Positions 51,044 through 61,930 of a stretch of DNA of 64,000 nt are shown piece after piece. A model generated the notes under the pieces. The model had not been told where the DNA came from, did no database searches, and saw only the letters and a list, made by a program, of their open reading frames with translations. This DNA comes from Rhynochetos jubatus. Its lineage: Eukaryota > Chordata > Aves > Eurypygiformes > Rhynochetidae. The stretch's first letter is position 1. Each line of letters opens with the position of its first letter. Both the position numbers and the translations under genes were made by a program. Location of the stretch: contig CM050654.1 of the NCBI GenBank assembly GCA_027574665.1, positions 22,636,222-22,700,221 on the forward strand, in the 5' to 3' direction.

Positions 51044-54000
51044 ATTGGTTCCAACAACAAAAGATCCTGTCCAGCCATGAAGATCTATGCTAAGTGAGAG
51101 TAACTTCTCAGATAATTAACTTGAAAAGAGCACACTGTTTTACAAAGACAAACCATGTAGCAGTTGCTCCTCTTTCCTTTTGGTATAATAAGCTTGGCTC
51201 AGCTGGAACGTACAGACAGCAGCAGTGACACTGAAAAACTTCTTCAAAGTAAAGTAGATGCTCAAAATTTATTTTGCAAAGCGCTACACTTTGCTGAGTG
51301 AATTTAAAGAAAAAAAAATTGTGTTCACACCATCTAGTGTTGATTTGATGCTTACATAGGTTAAAAGAAACAAGCTTGGGCAACTTCTCAGCTTGACACT
51401 GGCACTTAGAAAGACTCGGTCAATCATGGCAACTGACAGCTTCCCCGGCTTTCCCTTTACAGGCCAGTTTTAACACAGTGGTGTTTTGAGTCAGCAGCTT
51501 TGGGGAAACCACCTTGTTGCCATCTCTTGGCTCTAAACTCAGCTATTGTGCTTGAAGGAATACTCTTCCTCCTCTTATTCTTCCCTTTGCTTTAAGGTCA
51601 CAGCAGGGAGAAAGGCGGGACGGGGGGGATGACACCCAAACAATCAAAAATCTACATCCACACACAGAGTTGCACACAAATACACACCTCCTGCTCCTCA
51701 ATGGTATCATACAATACTGTGTTCTTCAGGTGCCACTAACAGAAATATAAAGTAGCTGTTCCAGTATCATTAACAGTTTCTGTGTAGCACTGATGAATAT
51801 GTCACTCAAGGTCAAAAAAAGCTAACTGAAATACTGAAAAGAAGTAAAGTAGTGAAGAATCAGCAAGGAAAATATGCAAATGACTCACATTTTCCCCTGT
51901 ACAAACATTTATCAGTCCTATTAACAATTTCAGTCCCAAGTGTTCTAGAAGAAAGAAAGCACAGTAATTACTTAGAGGCTTCCAGTACTATTCCTCATTG
52001 CAGAGTTTGCTGCTATTTCACAGTGACTTCCAGAAATTTTGAATTTTCCTGAATGCTTTCTCTTTCAGGCAGGACTGCTGTCCTACGATCATCTCCCAAT
52101 GGAAGCACCTGTCCCAGGATGCAGCACGCAGCCCACAGCAGAACATTACGAGGAAAAGGACCAGCAGAACTAAGAATCTATCCAGTTAAAAAAAAAAAAA
52201 TCCAGAATGGTAGTAGAAAGAAAAACCTCTAATTTTTTATCAGCATATTAGTTAGGTGTTTGGTTTCCCTTTCCCCAAGCAGCTGGTTGAGTTACCAGTG
52301 GTTTACATCTCCTGAACAGAGCAGGGGAGAAGTTATGCCTCATACCCCTGAGAGACGAACCGCCACTCCTGTCCCATGGAAAACAGGGAGATTTAGTAAT
52401 TCTGTGGCCATGGAACAGTAACTATCGCACTTGCCCCAGAGCACGTAGCATGGCTTTACAGATCCTTTCTCTTTTCTGGTTGTGAAATACTGGTTAGGCC
52501 TCCTTCACATGAGACAGCTGAAAACATATTCACAAATCAGGATTAAATGGATCCATAATACCATTTACCACAGATTTTTGCTTGCATCTCAAAGATCATT
52601 GTATTCAGCAGTGTTTCAGAAGCCGACTTAAGAGGGTTTGAGGCTATTAAAAATTCAGAGCTAGAAGCTTTTTGATGCCTATTTATTTTCTAGTGCTTTA
52701 CTGCTACACACAAAGCACAGAATGATGAATTCTTTTATGTGCTTTGTTAAGATTTGTATCATCACAGTTCAGAATTTCAACAACCAAGCAGCTGTTTCAA
52801 TACCCTTCCTTTGCAATGTTATTTTTCCAGTACAATTTTGTAGGAGTGAATTACTCTGCTAGTCGAAAAAAGCAACATGGCTAAAAAGTTGCAAACTGCC
52901 CATAAAATTTTCACACAAAAGTGCTTAAGTGAAAAAAATATTCTCTATATATCTGTATCTGTTTATACACATGCACACACATATATACACAACTGTAGCG
53001 GGATAAAATCACCTAAACCAACGTGCATAAACACAATTTCTGTTTCTTAGGAAAAAGAATATGTTCTGGCTAGAAGATCAGACAGAGACTCTTCTCTCCC
53101 CTACATCAAAACTAAAAGACACCCCACTTACAGGTACTTGAGTATCCAAGCTTCATCTAGAGAAGAATGAGGAAGAAAAAAACCAAACAAAAAAACCCCA
53201 CTTTGGCTCTTCAGCCTGCACATTTCCATGTTTTCATATGCAGAATGTTGCATAAACTCAAAAAACTCCCTTGGCCATATGCGTCTGCCAGTCACTCCTT
53301 GCAAACCATGTGAATGTCTCTAATAAACAGCTTGCCTAAATGTACATAGCTGTAGGACAGACAAGTCATGATCCTGATGACAAAGTCCCAGGCTAATAAC
53401 TTAGGGCATCACAGGTTCCCTCCCTTTGCTCTGGACAACAAGGGAGGACAGGATGCTTGCTCTTTCTATACTATTTAGTCTTTCAGAAAAGCAGACACAC
53501 CTACACGCTGGTAGCGTGAGCAGCAGCCAATAGAATGAAACAGGAAAGACACTGGAAGTGGTACAGGAATCATTACTGCACTGACTTTCTGACATGTCAG
53601 GCATCAGCGAAGACATTCTTGGATCCTGTATTCTATCTGGCAAACAGCAAAGTCACCACTGATGGTCTTCCAAGAGTTACATCCTCTCAGTCATCCCCAG
53701 TACACCTTGAAGCCCCTTCCCCACTAGCTTATTCCATGCTTGGAATTCCCACTCCACTATATTCAGATGCAACACTCTTCCTTAAGATATTTTTGGGAAC
53801 TTACTTGTGGTCAGACACCCTTTAAAAAAAAATATTCTGTGCTAGAACTATGGTCCAGCAGTCATTGAAGCATTTAATCCAATTTATGTCACCTGCCTAT
53901 ACATAGATTGATGGTCCTCTGCAGAAACAACTTTTAGCCTTGTAAAGTACTGCAGATACTCTCCATGAATAACACAGAAACCACACAAGCTACAGGAAAG

Positions 54001-54839
54001 ATTCAAGGTAATCCACTACCTGTGGTTTTTTATGAGCTGCATACTCAAAGTGCAGAGCACAAGGTCCTTACCCTACTCTTCTTCAGGACAAAGCTTGTTA
54101 GGCTGTGCCATGGGGACAGAGCAAAAGGAATAAAACCCAACAGAAATGCATGGCAGTAGAAAAATCCATTTTGGACACTCAGTTCACCACATTTTCTTCT
54201 CCTTTATGTACTCTGTACCTTTCAAGTTGAGGAAAGGTGCAAAACTATCTAATTCCCACAAGAGAAAGAAAAGCTATGGACAGACTCTCCCCTGCAGCTA
54301 ACAGGATGCCTGAGCATTATAGTCTGAGGTTATACGAGGTGGGTGCCTTTCCTAGTGACTACCAACACTCTGCTGTTAACTCCAAGTTTCATGTCAGCAT
54401 CACCAAATCCTTGAGAAACAACCCACTGACCTGTTAATAAAACAATCCTCAGCACCTCATTTATGATTGTCTTTCTAAATAATACTGGATCATGATTCAA
54501 CAACACCTGGTGAAGTTAGCTAGTTCATATTTTGTACAAGTACTTATTACAATAACACCCGAAATCTTAAACAGGTATGCGATACCACTGAAGTCTCACC
54601 ATTAGTGGTCTCCACAGCACAGACAATCAAATGGCACCTTCTCTTTCAGACCGACATACAAAACTCTACGGGGTGATTGCTGGTTAAGGTCCCTGCAAAG
54701 TGATTTATTTTCACTACAATGCTGCAGTACAGTGTCTGTAGACAAGAGATTTTATTGCTGCCTTTTTCTTCATATAAGCACCATCAGATAATGCCCAGGA
54801 CACCTGATGAAGGCTGGCAGCAAAGGAATTATTCCATTT

Positions 54840-54857
54840 AAAAAAAAAAAAAAAAAA
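54840..54857 (+). repeat. Poly-A run of 18
   Basis: An uninterrupted A run. No LINE or processed-transcript sequence is recognisable on either side, so it is not read as a retrotransposition tail. Confidence 0.85.
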
Positions 54858-56558
54858 GTATAGATTTTTGAGCATCTCTCCACTCTGTTTAGGATCGTGG
54901 GTGCCATTCATCCCAGCCAAGCATGTTTATCATTGAGTTTTGCTCTCAGCCTTTGTCCTACTGAAGCTCCTCTAACTCAGATAGTACCCACACTACTTAT
55001 TTGGCAAGAAAGATAAGGCAGTCAGAAACAGCCTACGGCCCTTCTGGCACAGCTGCTTTCTCCTCTGCATCATGGAAAAGCCACTCTGGGCCCAAGGAAC
55101 ACTTTTTCTAGCAGTAAATTGAATCGTCTCCATGTAAAAAGAGTTGGAGCTCCTTTTAAGCAGCTCCACATTTGCTGTGGGTTCTGTCACTTTTCTTCCC
55201 AAGTCACACTCAATCAACACATTTGCCAGCAAAACTGAAGTCTTCTCTGGAAGGGCAACAGCAGCTCAACAGTTGAAGGTGTAGGCGGGGATTGCTGTAA
55301 TTTTGCTTGCTCTGTGCCTGCTTATTACATAAGGGCACATTTCATTCTCTGGCAGGGTACAAAACTCTCCATTGGTGCCCCAGTTACTGAGGACTTGAAG
55401 CACCCCCCTTCCCACAGCTGTCATGGGAAGGCTTTATCAGCCTGGAGTTCTGAAGAAGCTGCCACACATGGTTTCTTCAGTCAACAAGCCACCCCATTAA
55501 TTCAGTAGCTGTGAAAAGGCTACAGACCTCATGCAGAAGGATTTCTTTGCTCCAGACATACTGAAGTGAAGCACCAGACTTAGTGCCCTAGTGGACAGAT
55601 TTAACTAGACAACTGTTTAACACCCATACTGAGGGGAAAATGGAGTAGCACTGGGGAGCCAGTGCTACTTTGACACCTGCCAACAACTCCATCCAGCATG
55701 GGTGACAGGATGGCTGGTGACACACACTACACAACTGGAAATACTGTCAGGACAACGCACACATGGTCAGTTGGATAACTCACATTCTCACAGCAGCATG
55801 TACGTATGGAGAGGGAGAGGCAACTCCCACTGCACCTTCTGCAAACCACGAGCAGAGAGAACTTGAATTATCCACTTTATTTACTATTACTTATGCCATC
55901 ATACTTCTTATGGGACAACTATTAAGTACACAGATTGCAGTAATGCCCAATGGCTCTCCCTAAATGAAGCTGGCACTTAATTCTGTCGGTGTAAGTTAAT
56001 GATATTCGTTACAGCTTGACCTTACCTTCCAGTCTGCATTTACAGCTCTCATCTGCATACTTTTTCCATAATGTATGCCACGAAAGAGCAAGTTCAGCAC
56101 CCAGAACTTTCCTATGTATGCCTGTACTTCCTGGTACGTTTAAGTTCTTTCTACCTCTAGGTCACCCCAGGTGTGCTGGCACTACAGCAAGGGAGTGAAG
56201 CCTTCTGAGTTACAGAAACAGCCAAATACACTGCTCAAATACGCTAGCTCTACTAGTAACACACTTTTTTTTTTTTTCCCCCCAAGATTCCACAACATTT
56301 CCTAAAAGTTAATATATACACTTGTGTCTGCTTAACAGCTATGACCCCTGTAGAAAAAATGTTGTTCTTCACTGATCTCAAAAATCTGCAACACTAAGAC
56401 CACCAGATGCTGGCAACAGGACAACTATGTTTACCCATGATCTCACTCTGCCTGGCTTTATTAAATACTAAGCAGGGGGGATTTTAGCTATACCAAGGAA
56501 ATGACAAGCATTCTGAATTAAAGTTAAGTTCCTTTGTTAAAGGGCAATCATCTTTAGA

Positions 56559-56582
56559 TTATATATATATACACACACACAC
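56559..56582 (+). repeat. Compound AT/AC dinucleotide microsatellite
   Basis: About six AT units passing directly into six AC units, followed by a short CTCT-rich stretch. Confidence 0.9.
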
Positions 56583-57724
56583 CCTCTCTATCTCTGGCTG
56601 GTCTGCAGTGCTTTTGCAATTTCTTTACTTGCAGTTTCTTAAAGAAATAATTTTTAAATTGTTAGGAATTAATTAAAAAAAAAAACAACAAACCACAAAA
56701 AACCAAAACAAAACAACCTGTATAACAAGATTAACCAAGACTTGCTCTCTAACTTAAATAGGTTTCCTCTGTTTTGCTGACATTTCTACCTAATGCTTCT
56801 TTCCCAGATAACAAAAAGTGTTTTCAGCCAGCAATAACTCAACTACTTAACCAACAAGGTGTAATGAAGCCAATACTTGTTTACAGCCTCAGCAATATTT
56901 GGCAAGTGTCTGGATTTGGAGCATGTAAAGTCTGCTTTAAATGCTAGAGGGCTAAGTCTTGGAATTAATAAGACTTTCCAAGAAACTGGTGTTGTTCTTT
57001 GTGTTATGCATTCAATGTCAGTTCTCCTTTAAGAAAATCATGTAAATATTTTAAGTAGATTTACTTTTCCATTCTCTTTCAACAGAAATTAAGTATCAAT
57101 ATGTTAAATCCAGCAGGCATGGAAATGTAACTCAGATCTTAAAACCAATGGCATCTAATTAGAAAAAATGACCTTAATGTAGATAACCAGTTTGAAGAGC
57201 AGCTGGGTGCTGGGAAAGATTTCTTAGAAGTAAACCCTGGCACGTTTCCTAAGGAAAGCATAAGAGCCTTTAAGCTTCTCAGAGTTCAGAGCACCCAAGG
57301 AAACGTGCTAGTAAAGGAAACAAGCCTGAGATGAGAAAAAACAAAGGGGTTTAACAACCCAATTGGCTTTTATCTTTACTCCTTCAGCTCAGATCTCTGT
57401 CAGGTTGTGTAGCTAAAATTTATGCTGTAAAGACAGCCTCCCAGCCTAACACCTGGCGCTTTGTCTTAAAGGATCAGGCTAGCACCCTGACAGCATAGAA
57501 TCAAAACCACCTGATTTCGGAAAGCTTTTCACCATTGAAAGTACACGAAGAGTACAGTCCGACACCTTCACAAGAAACGAGATTGTTTTTCCTCATTCAA
57601 GGAGTTACATTCTACCATTTCTATCATTTTCTACCTGTCTACAAAAATACTCATGAAGAACGCAGGGGAAAACTGATGAGGACACAGACTGAACAAGACT
57701 CACGAAGAGAATGTGCATCCTTAC

Positions 57725-57855
57725 ATGCTCTCACAGAACTTAGTAAGAGTGCTGGGCTTTTCCTGGTTGCGTCTTTGTCGAAACCAACGCTGAATGCTGC
57801 GTACATCCCAGTCCAGCTGCTTGGAAAGGCCCTCCAGTCTCTTCTCATCTGGATG
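57725..57855 (-). CDS. CERS6: CERS6 exon 3: Hox-like domain core
   Basis: This 131-bp exon encodes 43 residues plus two bases of the next codon (AT, completed to Met by exon 4). It starts [17 protein letters not shown] and ends TLTKFCES, about residues 93-135. It carries the third helix of the Hox-like domain, [14 protein letters not shown], which keeps the W-F-x-x-R-R skeleton of a homeodomain recognition helix but has Gln where DNA-binding homeodomains have the invariant Asn. That is usual for vertebrate ceramide synthases, where the domain is not an established DNA binder; the basic stretch after it is needed for enzyme activity in the family (from memory). The acceptor ends TTGTGTAG and the donor is AT|GTAAGG. 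It is the best-conserved exon here, with one remembered difference from human (Lys for Arg in TLTKF). Confidence 0.96.
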
Positions 57856-60067
57856 CTACACAACAGAAAAGGATAAAAATTACTTCTTTGCTCAAATGCT
57901 GTAACGCTACTTTAAATTTAGAACCACTGTAATCACCTCTTGTTGTCTTGGAGGCTGCCTGTCAGACACAAGAATACATAGAAATAAAATTACTCTCCCA
58001 GAAACCTCTGCTGGCAGATCCACACCAAAATACATTTACAGTGACTATTACTAACCTGGGAAGAACATATGCTGTAATTTTGCATGCAGGTTATTACTAA
58101 TAAGAAACCTAAAGGGAACAATGGGATTAAAACTGGTTTGAAACTTGGGAAGAGAGAAGTAGGGAAAAAATGCCAGGCATTTCTCAAGCATCAGGGCTTA
58201 CAAACACTCCCCTGTGTGCCACATGCTATGCTTATTCCATCCTGCTGCATCAGCATCTTTGTCCTATTGACTGGTGCAGTAGTGAAGATTGTTTGACTGA
58301 CATGGAAAGAAGATATATCCCATGTTTGTGCATGTTAACATTAAAAAATGGGTTCATTAAAGAAAGTGACAACTTCCAAAAGACAAATCACCTTGACAAC
58401 AGGGAGAGATATTCTTCTTTGGTAAAATTAGCTACACACAATTATTCTCCAAAGCAGCAAAAGTAGAAATCTCATTCCATTAGAGCAGCTGCAAACCAGT
58501 GCAGAGGTAAGGCAAGAGAAAGTAACTCTGTCCTTAATTTGACTACTGTATGGAGAAGAGCAGTACAGGCCACATTTCCATTCCTGCAGCAATTATACAG
58601 TACTGCATGAGGACTATTTATATATTTCTCCTGATCATATTATTCAAAAAAGAATCAGAAAAAGCTTTTGGACAATATGTTTCCTGGAGCTTCAGTTTTA
58701 CTTCTACAAGCCAGTTACATACATTGAATGAGATACAAGAGCTGCCACAATAAGTAAGTTTTTTAATGTTGCAAGAGGTAAAACAGCAAAGCTTTTGTCA
58801 GGCTGAAATGTCATCTATCACTCTCCAGGAAAAGACAGGAAGGAAAGGGAAGGGGGTTAACACAAGAGAAGGGTGAAGTATTTGCCATACACCTCAAAAA
58901 AAAAAAAAAGCCTCACAGGCATTAGTCAGATCACTTCACACACTCAGGCTCTGTGTTCAACTAGCAGATTCTGCAAGAAAAAATAAGTAAGCAGAAAAAT
59001 TCCATTCTTCTTCCTTCATCTGAGTCTGGGTAAGAGCATGTGTCGCAGCTTTCAGAAACACGATATATGCAATTCCTTCTCTGAAAACAGGCCAAAACCC
59101 ATGCCAACTGCCATGGTGAACTCAAGATAGGGTTGGACACACAAGCAAGACAGACCCATGACACACTTCACTGTCCCTGACACTGAACCCCATTTTGCCC
59201 TCTATGACGCTAATACTCTCTGAAGTTCAGGCTGATGCCTTTTTTGTGGTGTGCCCAGCTGCAGCCTGGGGGCGAGGTGGGACTGAGAAGTTCTTATAGC
59301 ACAATGGCTTCATCCTTCAGGCCTCCACAGGCCTTTCTGCTACAAAGTGTTTGACCACTGAGGTCTTCAGGAGACACTAATGGACTCCTGATCACTGCCA
59401 CAGGAAAGCTTAGGGTGCTTCAAAAGCAGGGACTGGATGACAGAGAGGTTTAGTTGAGATGTCATACAGTGAGAGCTGTAGAGACACAGACATATGTTGC
59501 GGGGGAAAAACTTGTTTTCTAAAAAATAAAAAAAAAATAATTAGCAAGTTCCAAAACATTATTTGGTCAGTTCCTCTTTTCTAGCTTCTTCCTCCCTCCC
59601 CCCAGTTTGAAAGGACATTAATCACAATGTAAACAGCTGGGACACCAGCAAGCCACACAGGGTGCTCCCTGTGCTCAGGCAGCTCCCCTAGAAGGAGTAG
59701 CTTTGAAGTTTAATGGAAAACACAGCAAGGCAAATCTCCCTGGCTCACAATTTGCTCCTTTAAAAAAAAAAAAAAAAAGACAATTCTGTGGAAATTTCTA
59801 AAATATAAAAAGCAAAACAAGTAGGTGGCCATATGGCACCTACAAAGTGTTTCTGTAACAACTTTTTTTGATTAAAAGCTTACAGGAGACGTCACGAAGA
59901 CACGCACAACTGCTCAAGCTGGCATGGCAATGACAATCTTGACATTTGCATGTTTTGATTTTAGCTGTAAAAATGCAGCACTGCATTTGGCAGTTAGCTT
60001 TGTTCAGACAGAGTTTATAGTGCCGTGTCCCACTTCATAAGGCAAATATTTTAGTTAAATACTCTAC
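57856..60067 (-). other. CERS6: CERS6 intron 2 (2.2 kb)
   Basis: Bounded by donor GTAGAG and acceptor TTGTGTAG. It contains a 14-base poly-A run near 58896 and a 17-base poly-A run near 59762 (both T runs in the gene's direction). No gene, transposon or recognisable conserved element was seen. Confidence 0.9.
59762..59778 (+). repeat. Poly-A run of 17
   Basis: An A run in intron 2 with no recognisable element attached. Confidence 0.85.
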
Positions 60068-60173
60068 CTTTGTAATAGCTGTGAAAACTTTTTCCAGGAT
60101 AGCATTAGGTTGAGCTTTCTGTGGTCCATTGGCTTGGACTTTAAGGCCTAAGGCACATGGTTTCGCAATGAAC
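60068..60173 (-). CDS. CERS6: CERS6 exon 2: start of Hox-like domain
   Basis: This 106-bp exon supplies the last base of a split Arg codon and then 35 residues, beginning [10 protein letters not shown] and ending EKVFTAITK, about residues 57-92 of human CERS6. The acceptor is a long pyrimidine stretch ending CTCACAG; the donor is AAG|GTAGAG. It links the first membrane segment, encoded in exon 1 outside the window, to the Hox-like domain on the cytosolic side. Relative to the human protein as remembered, the central part differs (LGLKV for IALNI, PQKAQ for PQIAQ), while the ends are conserved. The next exon follows after an intron of only 2.2 kb and joins in phase 0. Confidence 0.95.
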
Positions 60174-61117
60174 CTGTGAGAAACAGAGGAGTGAAAAAAG
60201 AAAACAAATTAAATACGTCAGTTTAGTTCATTACTGTTATCAATCAATGACATATGGTAAATGCACAAACACTATAACCCTGCCAACAAAACCAATACTT
60301 AGCCTTACCACTCAAAAGCGAGCTCACACAGGCATATACATGGCAAAATAAGTAACATCACTTTGAAAGATGAAAGGAACTCCATGGAGCACATGAAAGA
60401 GAAGATTTTCTTTCATGTTATGAAAAAAAAAAGAGAGAATAGAACAAAAAGCCTGACAGGAATGCCTCTTAGAGAAGCACCAACTAATGAAAAGAGCAGG
60501 GCAGCTTGCAGAGCTGAGAAGCACATAATATGCTCCTCCAGAGCCTTTTTCATAGATCAGTTGCCAGAGTAGCTACTGTGTGAAGACTCCTTTTGCAGAG
60601 TGGAAATTCAAAGTCCTTAAAGGCAGCAAGCACTGAAGCTTCCCAGTCAATACAATTTTCTAAACCATAAAGCTTGAATGGTATTGAGCCATGCCTCAAA
60701 GATTTTGCTCTTCCTCTAGACTCTTCGGGTAAAATATGAAGCTGTCACAGGTCCAAACACCAATCCATAAGCCCATTCAGTTTATAAATTGGGTACCTTC
60801 GATAATGTTTTAGAGATGAATTACCTAACTTACATTACATACATTCAAACACAACCATTCCACTCATTAAAAACTATTTCAAACTATGAGTCCAACTTTG
60901 GAATCCCCATGAAAGGTACAAAATCTACATTGGAATCACATTCATATATGAACAGTATGAACTTCTGCCATCTTTGAACTATGTAACCCTTGGTTTCACC
61001 TAAAAGACTTCTGTTTCCTAAGTCTTCATTTACCAGCAGTGACAAAACAACAGATTCAGTCATTAAGTAGTTGTTTCACATTTATCCAGATGAATGACCA
61101 CAAGCAAGCCACATTTT

Positions 61118-61167
61118 AACTACTGGTTTGAACTACAACTACTGGTTCGAGCTACAACTACTGGTTC
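61118..61167 (+). repeat. 19-bp tandem repeat, about 2.6 copies
   Basis: Units at 61118-61136, 61137-61155 and a partial third from 61156. The core is AACTACTGGTT, and the first two units differ at two positions (GTTTGAAC versus GTTCGAGC). Confidence 0.9.
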
Positions 61168-61463
61168 TCCTATATTTAGGACAGCACAGCTGATTTTAGA
61201 CAGAATTAAGTCCTAAGCAATACTACAGTGATTATAGCAATTGCATTTGGTTAAAAAAAAAAAGGTGATGCCAGACTACCTGTTTTCCTTGTTTTTCCAA
61301 GGAAGAATTCTTGGTATATTGATACCATTCCCATATGAAAGCCAATCCTATAGCCTGATATAATTTTGTTGACTATTTGCTGGGGGGGGGCGGGAGGAAG
61401 TCAGATATCCAAAGACACATACAGTGTATCAATGAACTCACTCTTTGATCCTTTTATAAGAGA

Positions 61464-61481
61464 AAACAAACAAACAAACAA
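61464..61481 (+). repeat. AAAC microsatellite
   Basis: About four and a half AAAC units in intron 1. Confidence 0.9.
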
Positions 61482-61853
61482 CTTGTTACACACAGTAAAA
61501 TGTGGTCACACTCTGGACTGGCTGCAGATTGCAGCCATACTGCTAGCTCCCTAGCATCCACCAAACCAATGGCACTGCATCAGGTGTGAATTCCCTGCTT
61601 TACAGTTCGCAGGTCTGATGATACCAGTTTCACCACTGAGCTCAAGCAGAAAGCAGTCCAGTTTTCTGCTCGTGAAACAGAACCATATAACCTCTGTACA
61701 TTATATGTAAATAGCTGTAATCTCGCTACACCAGAAACTTGTGTATTACTTAAAGTACAAGGTGACAAAAGAAGAAGTGAGAATTGTATTGTCTAGTTCA
61801 ACACAGACTTGCAAAGTCACTCTCCTCTAAAGTAAGACTTGATTTGGCAGGGG

Positions 61854-61930
61854 GTTTGTTTGTTTGTTTGTTTGTGGTGTATGGTTTTTCGTTTGGTTAG
61901 GGTTTTTTGTTTGTGGGTTTGGGGCCTTTT
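61854..61930 (+). repeat. TTTG microsatellite and G/T-rich tract
   Basis: About five TTTG units followed by irregular G/T-rich sequence. On the minus (transcribed) strand it is C/A-rich. A single GGTTAGGG inside it is not a telomere repeat array. Confidence 0.85.

Larger units (their letters stand above)
36781..57724 (-). other. CERS6: CERS6 intron 3 (20.9 kb)
   Basis: The largest complete intron here, from donor GTAAGG to acceptor CTTTTGCAG. It contains a CR1 ORF2 fragment (about 38480-38695), a partial retroviral LTR (about 50088-50404), a possible very old LINE remnant (about 48700-49100), an AT/AC microsatellite near 56559-56582 and a poly-A run at 54840-54857. A GC-richer patch near 41300-41660 and an AT-rich, TAATTA-bearing patch near 46500-46690 stand out by composition. 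No convincing exon of another gene was found on either strand. Confidence 0.88.
5333..60173 (-). other. CERS6: CERS6 gene body, exons 2-8 (partial gene)
   Basis: Seven minus-strand exons join in frame into about 226 residues that read as ceramide synthase 6. Orthology rests on CERS6-typical strings such as [31 protein letters not shown] and EAAKMANY; the paralogue CERS5 reads TPWFW and EAAKLANY at the matching places (from memory). Every intron starts GT and ends AG, and phases are consistent: 2 before exon 2, 0 after exon 2, 2 after exon 3, 0 after exons 4, 5, 6 and 7, 2 after exon 8. The gene extends past both window ends: exon 1 was sought and not found up to 64000, and exons 9-10 were sought and not found down to position 1. 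Ceramide synthases are multi-pass ER membrane enzymes that N-acylate sphinganine or sphingosine; CERS6 in mammals favours C14-C16 acyl-CoA. Confidence 0.97.

Noticed and set aside
58170-58466. Open frame of 98 codons just upstream of exon 3 in gene orientation
   Set aside because: It is on the opposite strand to CERS6, shows no family resemblance and has no promoter or splice evidence.
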